Source: a bacterium BMS3Bbin13 (GTDB lineage Bacteria > Pseudomonadota > Gammaproteobacteria > 21-64-14). From it: 64,000 nucleotides of DNA. The translations under genes and the position numbers were made by a program. The notes under the pieces are model-generated. The model was given only the letters and a program-made list of their open reading frames with translations, did no database searches and was not told the origin of the DNA. Below are positions 48,542 to 57,460 of this stretch, piece by piece. The stretch is from contig BDTW01000025.1 in assembly GCA_002897735.1 (NCBI GenBank), forward strand, positions 1 to 64,000, in the 5' to 3' direction. Within the stretch, counting starts at the first letter, position 1, and every line of letters starts with the position of its first letter.

Positions 48542-49048
48542 ATGCATTGTCCGAACTGCGGTTCCGACGATACCCGGGTCGTCGATTCGCGCCTCGCCAA
48601 TGAGGGCTTCCAGGTGCGCCGGCGCCGGGAGTGCGGCGCCTGCGGCGACCGCTTCACCACCTATGAAAGTGCGGAGCTGGTACTGCCGCGTATCGTAAAA
48701 CGCGACGGCAGCCGCGAGGCGTTCGCCGAGGACAAGCTGCGTAGCGGGATGCTGCGTGCGCTCGAGAAGCGTCCGGTGGACACCGAGCGGGTGGAAGCGG
48801 CGATCACCCATATCAAGCAGCGCCTGCGTGCGGGCGGCGAGCGCGAGGTCTCCTCCGGACAGATCGGCGAGTGGGTCATGGCCGAATTGCGCGAACTCGA
48901 CCAAGTCGCCTACGTGCGCTTCGCCTCGGTATACCGCAGCTTCGAGGATGTGAACGCATTCCGCGAGGAGATCGAGCGCCTGGAGCGCGAGTCGCCCCCG
49001 GAGCGGCACGAGAACCAGTTGCCGCTGCTGCCCGGCGACGGCGAATAG
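48542..49048 (+). CDS. nrdR: Transcriptional repressor NrdR
   Basis: A 168-residue NrdR: zinc ribbon with Cys3, Cys6, Cys31 and Cys34 (MHCPNCG, ECGACG) and an ATP-cone domain ([18 protein letters not shown]). It represses ribonucleotide-reductase genes in response to (d)ATP by binding NrdR boxes. The AAAGGAG site precedes the ATG at 48542. No NrdR-box pair was seen near it in this window. Confidence 0.96.
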   Translation: MHCPNCGSDDTRVVDSRLANEGFQVRRRRECGACGDRFTTYESAELVLPRIVKRDGSREAFAEDKLRSGMLRALEKRPVDTERVEAAITHIKQRLRAGGEREVSSGQIGEWVMAELRELDQVAYVRFASVYRSFEDVNAFREEIERLERESPPERHENQLPLLPGDGE

Positions 49049-49076
49049 CACGCCGGGCCGGGGAGGAGGGAGGCGG

Positions 49077-50198
49077 ATGTTTTCCGCGGCTGAACACGCC
49101 TGGATGGCCCGCGCCCTGGAACTCGCGCGGCGCGGGCTCTACACCGCCGATCCCAATCCCCGCGTCGGCTGCGTGCTGGTGCGCGAGGGCCGCATCGTCG
49201 GTGAGGGCTGGCACCGCCGCGCCGGCGAGGCACATGCGGAGGTGCGCGCGCTGGAGGCGGCCGGGGAACGGGCCCGGGGTGCGAGTGTCTATGTCACGTT
49301 GGAGCCGTGCCGCCATCAGGGGCGCACCCCGCCGTGCACGGAGGCGTTGATCGGCGCCGGGGTCTCCGAGGTGGTGGCGGCGATGGCCGATCCCAACCCG
49401 CGAATGGCGGGTCGCGGGCTCGATCGTCTGCGCACGGCGGGGATTGCGGTGCGTGCGGGCCTGATGGAGGCGCAGGCGCGCGCGCTCAACCCCGGCTTCG
49501 TGCGGCGCATGGAGACGGGCCGCCCGCTGGTACGCTGCAAGTTGGCGATGAGCCTGGACGGGCGCACCGCGCTCGCCTCGGGCGTGAGCCGATGGATCAC
49601 CGGCGAGGCCGCGCGCCGCGACGTGCAGTTCCTGCGCGCGCGCAGTTCGGCGATTCTGGTGGGGATCGGTACGGTGTTGGCCGACGACCCTTCGCTCACC
49701 GTGCGCCTGACGGCGAAAGACCTCGGGCTCGATCCGGATTTGGCGGTGCGTGCGCCGTTGCGGGTCGTGGCCGACGCGCATCTGCGTACGCCGCCGGCGG
49801 CCCGTATGCTAGGATTGCCGGGCGTTACCCTGATCGCGGCGGCCGGCGTGCAGGGTGCGCCGCGCGCGGCGTTGGAGGCGCGTGGCGCCGAAGTGGTCGC
49901 GTGCGGCGGCAATGGGGATCGGGTGGACCTGCGGCGGTTGCTGGCCGAGCTGGCGCGGCGCGAGGTCAACGAGCTGCTGGTGGAGGGCGGTGCCACGCTC
50001 GCCGGCGCGCTGCTCGAGGCGGGGCTGATCGACGAGTTGGTCGTCTATCTGGCGCCGCATTTATTGGGCGACGGCGCGCGCGGGCTGTTTCACCTGCCCG
50101 GCATCGCCGCCATGGCGCAACGGATCGACGTCGAGATCGTGGACGTGCGCGCGGTCGGGCGCGATTGGCGCATCGCGGCGCGGCCGGTTCCGCGTTGA
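49077..50198 (+). CDS. ribD: Bifunctional riboflavin deaminase/reductase RibD
   Basis: A 373-residue two-domain enzyme. The N-terminal cytidine-deaminase-type domain has His53-Ala-Glu55 (HAEV) and zinc cysteines Cys78 and Cys87 (PCRHQGRTPPC); the reductase domain runs from about residue 148 (RPLVRCKLAMSLDGRTALASG). It performs the second and third steps of riboflavin synthesis: deamination of the pyrimidine and NADPH reduction of the ribose. An AGGAGGGAGG site precedes ATG 49077. First of the rib genes here. Confidence 0.96.
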   Translation: MFSAAEHAWMARALELARRGLYTADPNPRVGCVLVREGRIVGEGWHRRAGEAHAEVRALEAAGERARGASVYVTLEPCRHQGRTPPCTEALIGAGVSEVVAAMADPNPRMAGRGLDRLRTAGIAVRAGLMEAQARALNPGFVRRMETGRPLVRCKLAMSLDGRTALASGVSRWITGEAARRDVQFLRARSSAILVGIGTVLADDPSLTVRLTAKDLGLDPDLAVRAPLRVVADAHLRTPPAARMLGLPGVTLIAAAGVQGAPRAALEARGAEVVACGGNGDRVDLRRLLAELARREVNELLVEGGATLAGALLEAGLIDELVVYLAPHLLGDGARGLFHLPGIAAMAQRIDVEIVDVRAVGRDWRIAARPVPR

Positions 50199-50267
50199 GA
50201 GTTCATCGGGAAATCGGCGCCGGAGGATCGTTTTATAAGCCCCGGGCGCGCAGGATAGACCTACGAC

Positions 50268-50930
50268 ATGTTCACCGGGATCATCGAGGCCGTCGGGACG
50301 GTGGCGGCGATTGAGGGGCGCGGCGGCGACGCGTGGCTGCGCATCGCCGCCGGCGAGCTGGACCTCACCGACGTGGCGGTCGGTGACAGCATTGCGGTCA
50401 GCGGCGTCTGCCTGACGGCGGTGGCCCTGACGGATGACGGATTCCGGGCCGACGTCTCCGCCGAGACCCGCTCCCGGAGCTGCCTTGCGCACGTTGCGGT
50501 CGGCACGCCGGTGAACCTCGAGAAGGCGATGCTGCCCACCACCCGCCTCGGCGGGCATCTGGTCAGCGGCCACGTCGATGGGGTCGGTGAGGTGCTGGAG
50601 CGGCGCCCCGACGCGCGCTCGGTGCGCCTGCGCCTGCGCGCCCCGGCGCCGCTTGCACGCTATATCGCGGCCAAGGGATCGGTCTGTGTGGACGGGGTGA
50701 GCCTGACCGTCAACGAGGTGGCGGGGGCGGAGTTCAGCGTGAACATTGTTCCGCACACGCTCGATCACACCACGCTGGGGGCGTTCGCGCCCGGGCGCCG
50801 GGTGAACCTGGAGGTGGATTTGATCGCCCGTTACCTGGAGCGGCTGCTGGCGGGTGATGCGCCCGGCGCGCTCGACGATGCGGGGCCGACCCGCGAACTG
50901 CTGGTGCGGCACGGCTTCATCGGTTCCTGA
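50268..50930 (+). CDS. ribE: Riboflavin synthase alpha subunit
   Basis: A 220-residue riboflavin synthase with the two lumazine-binding repeats, starting [12 protein letters not shown] and with a second MFTG-like barrel from about residue 98 ([13 protein letters not shown]). It dismutates two 6,7-dimethyl-8-ribityllumazine molecules to riboflavin. Length matches the family. Conserved NLEKAM and [11 protein letters not shown] motifs are present. It lies between ribD and ribBA; no FMN riboswitch is visible in the 69-base gap upstream. Confidence 0.95.
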   Translation: MFTGIIEAVGTVAAIEGRGGDAWLRIAAGELDLTDVAVGDSIAVSGVCLTAVALTDDGFRADVSAETRSRSCLAHVAVGTPVNLEKAMLPTTRLGGHLVSGHVDGVGEVLERRPDARSVRLRLRAPAPLARYIAAKGSVCVDGVSLTVNEVAGAEFSVNIVPHTLDHTTLGAFAPGRRVNLEVDLIARYLERLLAGDAPGALDDAGPTRELLVRHGFIGS

Positions 50931-50969
50931 CCCGCCGCGCCGATTCGACCCACGCAACCGGACCCCCCC

Positions 50970-52076
50970 ATGCCTTTGAATACCATCCCGGAGATCATCG
51001 AGGACATCCGCCACGGCCGGATGGTCGTCATCATGGACGATGAGGAACGCGAGAACGAGGGCGATTTGCTGATGGCCGCCTCCCTGGCCACGCCCGAGGA
51101 CATCAATTTCATGGCGCGCTACGGGCGCGGTCTGATCTGCCTGCCCATGCCGAGCGAGCGCTGTCGGCAGCTGGGGCTGCCGCTCATGGTCTCGCGTACC
51201 GAATCGCTCTATCCCACCAATTTCACGGTATCCATCGAGGCCGCCAGCGGCGTCACCACCGGAATCTCGGCGGCGGACCGGGCGGTCACCGTGCGCGCCG
51301 CGGTGGCGCCGGACGCACGGCCGGAGGACCTGGTCTCGCCCGGTCACATCTTTCCGATCATGGCGCAGCCGGGCGGCGTGCTGACCCGGGCGGGTCATAC
51401 CGAGGCCGGCTGCGACCTGACGGGGCTCGCAGGGCTCGAGCCGGCCGCGGTGATCGTCGAGATCCTCAACGAAGACGGCACCATGGCGCGGCGCCCGGAG
51501 CTGGAGGGGTTCGCCGCGCGGCATGGTCTCAAGATCGGCACGATCGCCGATCTGATCCGCTACCGGATCGCGCACGAGAAGACCGTGCAGCGTGTCGCCG
51601 AGTGCGACCTGGACACCGGCTTCGGGGCGTTCCGGGTCGTCAGCTACCAGGATCCGGTGGACGACCAAGTCCACTTTGCGATGGTCAGGGGCGCGATCGA
51701 TCCGGCGCGCCCGGTCCTGGTCCGCGTGCAGGTGCTCGATACGCTGACCGACGTGCTGGGCATGGTGCATGGGCGCGGCGGTTGGACGCTGCATCGCGCG
51801 CTCGCCCGCGTGGCGCAGGAAGGCGAGGGCGTGGTGGTGGTGCTGCGCCACGGAGAAGATCCGCGTGCCCTGATCCGGCGCCTGCGGGATTGCAGCTTCG
51901 AGTCTTCCGAGTCGTCCCAACCCCCGGCCGGCGGCGCCGAGGACCTGCGCACGCTGGGGCTGGGCGCGCAGATCCTGAGCGACCTCGGGGTCCGGCGTAT
52001 GCGCGTGCTGAGCGCACCGAAGAAGGTCCATGCCCTCTCCGGCTTCGGCCTGGAAGTCGTCGAGTACGTGGAGTGA
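50970..52076 (+). CDS. ribBA: RibB with a degenerate RibA domain (RibBA/RibBX type)
   Basis: A 368-residue fusion. Residues about 1-200 are 3,4-dihydroxy-2-butanone-4-phosphate synthase with [15 protein letters not shown] and the [13 protein letters not shown] end. The C-terminal GTP-cyclohydrolase-II-like domain (about 210-365) lacks the GECLTGD and RCDC-type zinc-binding cysteines of an active RibA; only C-terminal [13 protein letters not shown] is recognisable. So only the RibB reaction is expected, as known for many gammaproteobacterial RibBX proteins, and a separate ribA should exist elsewhere. Next is the Fic islet rather than ribH. Confidence 0.92.
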   Translation: MPLNTIPEIIEDIRHGRMVVIMDDEERENEGDLLMAASLATPEDINFMARYGRGLICLPMPSERCRQLGLPLMVSRTESLYPTNFTVSIEAASGVTTGISAADRAVTVRAAVAPDARPEDLVSPGHIFPIMAQPGGVLTRAGHTEAGCDLTGLAGLEPAAVIVEILNEDGTMARRPELEGFAARHGLKIGTIADLIRYRIAHEKTVQRVAECDLDTGFGAFRVVSYQDPVDDQVHFAMVRGAIDPARPVLVRVQVLDTLTDVLGMVHGRGGWTLHRALARVAQEGEGVVVVLRHGEDPRALIRRLRDCSFESSESSQPPAGGAEDLRTLGLGAQILSDLGVRRMRVLSAPKKVHALSGFGLEVVEYVE

Positions 52077-52684
52077 GGGCCGACATCCCCACGGTTCGAC
52101 CGCCCGTGTTTCTCGGTAGGGCGGGCCTCGGCCCGCCGACGACGTTGGGGATTTCGACGCTGTGGCGGCATCCGTGTCGACCCGATTAAGAAATGTCCCT
52201 TTTTCCCCCATCGGCCCCCGGCCTGAAATACTCTCTGTTCGACGGTCGCCCCGGCGTCCGGGCGGTTGGGTACGATAACGAACGGGGCCAAGGTGACCAT
52301 CGGCATTCCCGGGGCGCAGAGACCGCCTATGCATTCAAAGGTGCCCGACCGCGATTACAGCAAGGTTCACGCGGAGGTCCAGCTCTGGTGGCCGCCGGGT
52401 TGCTCGACATCGGGGATGGCGGCGTGCAAGCGGATTATGAGGCGATAGAAACGAAGATCGCGATTTAAGGAACCCTCTTTTCCAGGTCCGTCCCGGGGAC
52501 CCGGGCCACGGTCGGGCGCGCGGACCCCAAATACTCATATGTCAAGCCTGACCCCGCGTTCTCGGTTGACTGTAATGGGGACATGTAGAAGACGTATTAT
52601 AGCTACGGTGTTTCGTAACTATATGATATATTACGCATCATTAGGGATCACCCTGCGGACATCAAAGCGGACATTTCAGCGGCC
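52077..52684. other. Islet left flank between ribBA and the fic gene
   Basis: About 600 bases with no supported gene. A single A element (GGCGGGCC-tc-GGCCCGCC) lies at 52120-52137. From about 52180 the sequence changes character, with runs such as TGTCCCTTTTTCCCCC, then an AT-rich stretch at 52570-52640 that includes the palindrome listed separately. Short open frames here look like neither known proteins nor clear transposase remains, although a decayed mobile element is possible. Confidence 0.45.
52614..52635. promoter_or_regulatory. AT-rich near-palindrome upstream of fic, candidate operator
   Basis: CGTAA-c-TATAT-g-ATATA-TTACG: two 10-base arms broken only by one extra base, about 50 bases before the fic ATG. 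The AT content is far below the local GC norm, and the site overlaps the likely promoter. The Fic protein itself ends in a winged-helix-like domain, so autoregulation is possible. Confidence 0.5.
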
Positions 52685-53875
52685 ATGGACCGAGGTGAAA
52701 GCATCGGGTTGATGGAGCCACTGCTCATCGGCGAAAGCTCCCGCCATAGAAGCGGCCTCACCGATCTGACCGTCGAACTCGCGGCCAGGGCCGCCGGTTT
52801 ACGTCGCAGCCTGCCGGAGGGCGTGCGCACGGCTCTGGCCGACTTGGTCCGGGCTATGAACTGCTACTACAGCAACCTGATCGAGGGCCATGACACGCAC
52901 CCGGTTGAAATCGAGCGGGCGCTCAGGAACGATTACAGCACTGACGCGCGCAAGCGCGATCTCCAACTCGAAGCCAAGGCGCACATCACCGTGCAGCGCT
53001 GGATCGATGCCGGTGGCCTCGCAGGCCGAGCCGTCACGGTGGAAGGGATTCGCGAGGTTCACCGGCGCTTCGGCGAGCTGCTGCCGGAGGACCTGCTTTG
53101 GGTGCAAGACCCGGACACCGGCGAGCGCCTGAAGATTGTCCCCGGCGAACTCAGGCGCCGCGACGTGAAAGTCGGCCGGCACGTTGCGGTCAGCCCCGGC
53201 GCCATACCCCGGTTTCTCGCCCGTTTCGAGCGCGCTTACAGCCGCCTTGGCAAGACGGACGCGATCCCGGCCGCCGCCGCCGCCCATCACCGGCTCTTGT
53301 GGATCCACCCGTTCCTCGACGGCAATGGCCGCGTCGCGCGCCTGATGTCCCACGCCATGCTGCTGGAGACGTTGGATCCTGGCGGCATCTGGTCCATCGC
53401 GCGGGGCTTGGCGCGCAACGTCACAGCCTATAAGGGGCATCTGGCGTGCTGCGATCTGCCACGCCGCAACGACCTCGACGGCCGCGGTACCTTGAGCGAG
53501 GAGGCGCTGGCGGACTTCACCCGCTTTTTCCTCGAAGTGTGTATCGATCAGGTGAATTTCATGGAGGATCTGGTCCGGCCCGACCGTCTGCGCACGCGCA
53601 TCCTCCTGTGGGCGGAAGAGGAAACGCGCCTCGGCAAGCTGCCATCCAAGGCCGGCAACATCCTCGAAGCGGTCCTTTACCGCGGCGAGATTCCGCGCGG
53701 CGACGTGGCTGATTTGCTCGGCATTACGGCGCGTCATGCACGTCGTATCGTCGCCTCACTGGTGGATTACAGCGTACTCACGTCGGAAAGCCCGCGCGCT
53801 TCCTTGCGGCTTACCTTCCCCGCGGCACTGGCGCCGCGCTGGATGCCCGGGTTGTTCCCGGAGAGGGCGGGATAG
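52685..53875 (+). CDS. Fic-domain AMP-transferase, class II, with C-terminal winged helix
   Basis: A 396-residue Fic protein. The catalytic motif HPFLDGNGR starts at His208. An inhibitory (S/T)xxxE(G/N) motif, SNLIEG, lies at residues 63-68 before the Fic core, the class II arrangement, so the enzyme is self-inhibited. The C-terminus (about 315-390: LEAVLYRGEIPRGDVADLLGITARHARRIVASLVDYSVL) looks like a winged helix-turn-helix. Fic enzymes usually attach AMP to a protein hydroxyl. Upstream the frame stays open and protein-like (HPADIKADISAA) back to a stop at 52616-52618, so the natural start may lie upstream at a rare codon. Confidence 0.9.
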   Translation: MDRGESIGLMEPLLIGESSRHRSGLTDLTVELAARAAGLRRSLPEGVRTALADLVRAMNCYYSNLIEGHDTHPVEIERALRNDYSTDARKRDLQLEAKAHITVQRWIDAGGLAGRAVTVEGIREVHRRFGELLPEDLLWVQDPDTGERLKIVPGELRRRDVKVGRHVAVSPGAIPRFLARFERAYSRLGKTDAIPAAAAAHHRLLWIHPFLDGNGRVARLMSHAMLLETLDPGGIWSIARGLARNVTAYKGHLACCDLPRRNDLDGRGTLSEEALADFTRFFLEVCIDQVNFMEDLVRPDRLRTRILLWAEEETRLGKLPSKAGNILEAVLYRGEIPRGDVADLLGITARHARRIVASLVDYSVLTSESPRASLRLTFPAALAPRWMPGLFPERAG

Positions 53876-54180
53876 TTGTAGCCTACTGATCTTGGTGATG
53901 GATTCCGACGGCCTGCAGCGGAGTTATTTCATGGGCGAGAAGGTGTTGGGGTAAGTTCTGAACCTCCACACGGCTAAATCCGGGAAAGATCGGCACGCCA
54001 TCCCCGGATTTCGCTACGCTTCATCCAGGCTGCCATGTCCACGTCGCCCGGACGCAGCCCGAAGGCCGACGCCGCGGCGGCGTTCGTTGAAGCGCGCACA
54101 TCCCGCGTGTAGCATGGGCCGCACCCCGCGGACCGGGCGCCTTGGGGGCGCCGGCGGCAGGCGATCCGGAGTCTCAACGC
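53876..54180. other. Islet right flank between fic and ribH
   Basis: About 305 bases without a supported gene. It contains the inverted repeat at 53976-54011 (listed separately). A remnant frame at 53898-53954 could encode about 18 residues, but has no support. The ribH promoter or leader must lie in the right half. Confidence 0.45.
53976..54011. repeat. Inverted repeat with AAATCCGGG arms (widespread intergenic element)
   Basis: AAATCCGGG (53976-53984) and CCCGGATTT (54003-54011) face each other across 18 bases, followed on the minus-strand reading by GAAGCGTAGC. The GAAGCGTAGCGAAATCCGGG type element is a common short intergenic repeat in proteobacterial genomes. It occurs once in the window, next to the Fic gene. 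Confidence 0.6.
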
Positions 54181-54660
54181 ATGACCCGAACCACGAAGAC
54201 CGTCAGCGGTGAACTCACGGTGCGCGACGCCCGCTTCGCGCTGGTCGCCTCGCGATTCAACGCCTTTATCGTGGAGCGGCTCGTGGACGGGGCGGTGGAC
54301 ACCCTGGTGCGGCACGGTGCTTCGGAGAACGATCTGGAGATCGTGCAGGTGCCCGGGGCCTTCGAGCTCCCGTTGGCGGTGAAGCAGCTCGCCGCCGCGC
54401 ACCGCTTCGATGCCATCGTCGTGCTCGGTTGTGTGATCCGCGGCGCCACTCCGCACTTCGATTATGTCGCCGGCGAGTGCGTGAAGGGCATCGCGGCTGT
54501 CTCCCTGGAGCATCAGATCCCGGTCGGGTTCGGTGTGCTCACCGTCGACAGCATCGAGCAGGCCATCGAGCGTGCCGGTGCCAAGGCGGGCAACAAGGGG
54601 GTGGATGCGGCGTTGTCGGCCATCGAGATGGTCGATTTACTGCGCCGGCTCGGTCGGTGA
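54181..54660 (+). CDS. ribH: 6,7-dimethyl-8-ribityllumazine synthase
   Basis: A 159-residue lumazine synthase with [19 protein letters not shown] (substrate loop), [15 protein letters not shown] and [13 protein letters not shown] (catalytic His region). It condenses the RibB and RibD products to the lumazine precursor of riboflavin. Length is normal. The ATG at 54181 starts [12 protein letters not shown]. It is followed by nusB after 6 bases, as in many Gammaproteobacteria, so ribH-nusB-thiL-pgpA form a unit separated from ribBA by the Fic islet. Confidence 0.95.
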   Translation: MTRTTKTVSGELTVRDARFALVASRFNAFIVERLVDGAVDTLVRHGASENDLEIVQVPGAFELPLAVKQLAAAHRFDAIVVLGCVIRGATPHFDYVAGECVKGIAAVSLEHQIPVGFGVLTVDSIEQAIERAGAKAGNKGVDAALSAIEMVDLLRRLGR

Positions 54661-54666
54661 CCGGAT

Positions 54667-55125
54667 ATGGCCGGACGCGGTGCGGTGGGCGGGGGTGCTC
54701 ATCAGGCCCGCAGTTGGGCGCGTCGACGCGCCGTTCAGGCGCTGTATCAATGGGACCTGACCGGGCAGGATCTCACTGAGATCGAGGCCCAGTTCCATGG
54801 CGGGCAGGAGATGGACCGGGCCGACGTGGGGTACTTTCGGGAACTGCTCCACCAGGTGCCGGCGTGCCTCGATGAGCTGCGCGCGGCGCTCGCGCCGTGT
54901 CTGGAGCGCCCGTTCGAGGCGCTGGATCCCGTGGAGCGGACGATTCTGTTGATCGGCGGTTACGAACTCGGCCACCGGCGTGAGATCCCCTATCGTGTGG
55001 TGATCAGCGAGGCGGTCTCGCTGGCGCAGATGTTCGGCGCCGAGGACGGGTTCCGGTTCGTGAACGGGGTCCTGGACCGGTTGGCGCGGGCATTGCGTGC
55101 CGCGGAGACCGCCGGCGGGCGTTGA
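54667..55125 (+). CDS. nusB: Transcription antitermination factor NusB
   Basis: A 152-residue NusB with ARRRAVQALYQWDLTG at the N-terminus and ILLIGGYELGHRREIPYRVVISEAVSLAQMFGAEDGFRFVNGVLDRLA, the family's most conserved region. With NusE it binds the boxA RNA in rRNA antitermination. It lies between ribH and thiL, the usual neighbours. The first 12 residues are Gly-rich and may not be translated if a later start is used, but no better RBS was found. Confidence 0.94.
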   Translation: MAGRGAVGGGAHQARSWARRRAVQALYQWDLTGQDLTEIEAQFHGGQEMDRADVGYFRELLHQVPACLDELRAALAPCLERPFEALDPVERTILLIGGYELGHRREIPYRVVISEAVSLAQMFGAEDGFRFVNGVLDRLARALRAAETAGGR

Positions 55126-55196
55126 ACGCGGTCCGGTGCCGCAGCCGGACTGCGCAGCGGAGCGATGCACGGGTGCCGAGTCGGCCCGCGATACTC

Positions 55197-56183
55197 ATGT
55201 CCCTCGGTGAATTCGAATTGATCGAGCGCTTTTTCGCCCGCGCCGGCGAGCGGGCCCGCGTCGCCGGACGCCGCGCCGACGTGGTTGCCGGCATCGGCGA
55301 CGATGCGGCCGTGCTGCGGGTCCCGGAGGGCGCGGAACTGGTGGCGGCCACCGATACCCTGATCGCCGGCGTGCATTTCCCGGTGGATACCGCGCCCGAT
55401 GCGATCGGTCACAAGGCCCTCGCGGTCAATCTCAGCGACCTCGCGGCCATGGGCGCGGAACCGGCTTGGGCGATGCTCGCGCTGACCCTGCCGGAGGCGG
55501 ATGAGGCGTGGTTGGGAGAGTTCGCGCGCGGCTTCCTGGCCCTGGCCGGACGCCATCGGGTGGCCCTGGTCGGCGGCGACACCACGCGCGGGCCGCTGAG
55601 CATCACGGTGCAGGCCCTCGGCTGGGTACCGAGGGGGAGTGCGTTGCGCCGTGCCGGGGCGCACCCCGGCGATCACCTCTACGTCACCGGGACGCTCGGC
55701 GACGCGGCCCTTGCACTGGAGGGCCTGCGGGGAACGCGTCGGGTGCCGCGCGCCGTACTCGCCGCGCTGCGCCGGCGCCTGGACCGGCCTGAGCCGCGCA
55801 TCGGGGCCGGGCTCGCCCTGCGCGGTGTGGCGAGCGCGGCGATCGATGTCTCCGACGGGCTGCTCGCGGATGCCGGCCATCTGGCACGCGCCGGCGGGGT
55901 CGGGATCACGGTGTGGCCGCAGGCGCTGCCCCGGTCGGCGGACTATCGTACCGCGAGCAACGGGGAAGAGGACTGGGAGGCGGCCCTGAGCGGCGGGGAC
56001 GACTACGAACTGTGTTTCTCGGTGCCGCCGGGGCGCGAGGAGGCCCTGCGCGCGCTCGGCTGCCCGGTCACCCGGATCGGGGTGGTGGAGGCGGGCTCAG
56101 GCGTGCGTTGCCTGCGCCGGGACGGATCGCCGCTGCACCCGGCGCAGGTGGGCTATACCCACTTTCCCGGAGCGCAGACGTGA
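55197..56183 (+). CDS. thiL: Thiamine-monophosphate kinase
   Basis: A 328-residue ThiL: GEFELIERFFAR, GIGDDAAVLRVPEG, VNLSDLAAMGAEPAW and the DVSDGLLADAGHLARAGGVG Mg/ATP-binding regions are all present. It phosphorylates thiamine monophosphate to the diphosphate cofactor, which the ThDP enzymes in this window (acetolactate-like, Dxs) need. The ATG at 55197 is chosen because MSLGEFELIERFF is the usual start. The GTG start of pgpA overlaps the stop by four bases. Confidence 0.95.
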   Translation: MSLGEFELIERFFARAGERARVAGRRADVVAGIGDDAAVLRVPEGAELVAATDTLIAGVHFPVDTAPDAIGHKALAVNLSDLAAMGAEPAWAMLALTLPEADEAWLGEFARGFLALAGRHRVALVGGDTTRGPLSITVQALGWVPRGSALRRAGAHPGDHLYVTGTLGDAALALEGLRGTRRVPRAVLAALRRRLDRPEPRIGAGLALRGVASAAIDVSDGLLADAGHLARAGGVGITVWPQALPRSADYRTASNGEEDWEAALSGGDDYELCFSVPPGREEALRALGCPVTRIGVVEAGSGVRCLRRDGSPLHPAQVGYTHFPGAQT

Positions 56184-56683
56184 GTCCGCATCGTTCGGGG
56201 CCGGCGCCCGCGATCCCCCGCGGGTTGTGGCGCCGGCCGACGGCCTTCCTGGCGCTGGGCCTCGGCGCCGGGTTCTCGCCCTACGCGCCGGGTACGGCGG
56301 GTACCGTGGTCGGGGTGGCCGTCTATCTGGTGCTGGCCTCGCTCGCACCGGGTCTGCGCGTGGCCGCGGTGGCGCTGTTGTTCGTGCTCGGTATAGGGCT
56401 GTGCGCGCGCGCCGCACGGATCCTCGGCGTCCACGACCATCCCGCCATCGTCTGGGACGAGATCGTCGGCTTCCTGGTCACCATGCTGCCCGCCCCCGGC
56501 GGTTGGCCCTGGATCGGAGCCGGTTTCGTGTTGTTTCGCTTGTTCGACATATTCAAGCCGTGGCCGATCCGCTGGCTCGACCGGAACGTGCCCGGCGGGC
56601 TGGGTATCATGATCGATGATTTGGCGGCGGGAATCTGCGCGGGGGCGGTGTTGTGGGTTCTGGCGCGGTTCGTGTTCGCCTGA
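56180..56683 (+). CDS. pgpA: Phosphatidylglycerophosphatase A
   Basis: A 167-residue membrane phosphatase with GLGAGFSPYAPGTAGTVVGV at the N-terminus and VWDEIVGFLVTM and FRLFDIFKPWPIRWLDRNVPGGLGIMIDDLAAG, the PgpA signatures, across about four hydrophobic helices. It dephosphorylates phosphatidylglycerol phosphate to phosphatidylglycerol in the inner membrane. GTG start at 56180 overlaps thiL. The order nusB-thiL-pgpA is conserved. Confidence 0.94.
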   Translation: MSPHRSGPAPAIPRGLWRRPTAFLALGLGAGFSPYAPGTAGTVVGVAVYLVLASLAPGLRVAAVALLFVLGIGLCARAARILGVHDHPAIVWDEIVGFLVTMLPAPGGWPWIGAGFVLFRLFDIFKPWPIRWLDRNVPGGLGIMIDDLAAGICAGAVLWVLARFVFA

Positions 56684-56860
56684 GCGCCGCACCTGAACCG
56701 CACGGGTTCCATCGCCGGCGGGTCATCTGTATGATGGATTTCTCTGCGGCGCGCGCTGCAGAGGCGGGTTCGGGCCGTGGGGGGCTGCCGTGCCCGTTGT
56801 GCCGCGCCGCCCACGGGGTCGATTGCCGTTTCCGCCTTCGCCCGGGAGAACGCGACGTCT

Positions 56861-57394
56861 ATGGTTAATGCCGACAACGGTACAATCCTGGTCGCCATCG
56901 ACGGTTCTACCAACTCGCTCATGGCCGCGGGGGTCGGGGCGCGTCTGGCGCGGCTGTTGAACGTACATTTGGGGCTGATCTATGTCCTCGACGTGCCGGC
57001 GCTGAGTTTCTGGGCCGGGATCGAGACGCGCATGAAGGAGGACATCCGCCGTCAGGCGGAGGCCACTCTGACCGAGATCTCCGGGAAGATCGCCCGGATC
57101 TGCGAGGTCGTGCCGGAGTTCTACATCGTCGAAGGCATGCCCGAGGAGGAAATCCTCAGAGTGGTCAAGGAAGACCCGCAGGTCCAGATGGTGGTGGCGG
57201 GGCGGCGCGGCGTGGCGAGCGAGAAAAAGTCGCAGTTGCGGCTGCGCCGCGTGAGCGGACACTTGGGCGCGAAACTCTCGGAACTGCTGCCGGTGCCGGT
57301 CCTGCTGGTCCCGCCGGACGTTCCGGAATCCCACATCTGCAGCGCCATGTCGGAGTTCCGGAGCACGCCGTCGGGCGGTCGGGATAACCGATAA
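56861..57394 (+). CDS. Universal stress protein (UspA family)
   Basis: A 177-residue UspA-fold protein: TILVAIDGSTNSLMAAGVGARLARLLN at the N-terminus and a loose ATP-binding tail (VVAGRRGVASEKKSQ…PVPVLLVPP) in place of the strict GxxG-9x-GS motif. An insertion (LSFWAGIETRMKEDIRRQAEATLTEISGK) is usual. Nucleotide binding is plausible but weak. It precedes a TauE/SafE permease by 66 bases on the same strand, so it may be linked to that transport. Confidence 0.85.
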   Translation: MVNADNGTILVAIDGSTNSLMAAGVGARLARLLNVHLGLIYVLDVPALSFWAGIETRMKEDIRRQAEATLTEISGKIARICEVVPEFYIVEGMPEEEILRVVKEDPQVQMVVAGRRGVASEKKSQLRLRRVSGHLGAKLSELLPVPVLLVPPDVPESHICSAMSEFRSTPSGGRDNR

Positions 57395-57460
57395 AATCCG
57401 GATAGATTCGGTGCGGTCCGTGCGGTCGCGCCCCGTTCGTGAGTCTGGGGAACCATTCGC

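Noticed and set aside
50199-50267. Possible FMN riboswitch upstream of ribE
   Set aside because: The gap is only 69 bases and lacks the conserved FMN aptamer blocks. Likewise no TPP riboswitch is seen before thiL and no glycine riboswitch before glyA or gcvR.
50061-52334. A 757-codon minus-strand frame opposite ribE and ribBA
   Set aside because: Both rib genes are certain, and the antisense reading is compositionally abnormal.
52193-52538. Short frames in the ribBA-fic gap as a possible transposase remnant
   Set aside because: None shows a recognisable catalytic motif or paired inverted-repeat ends; the odd T/C-rich runs alone do not support a call.
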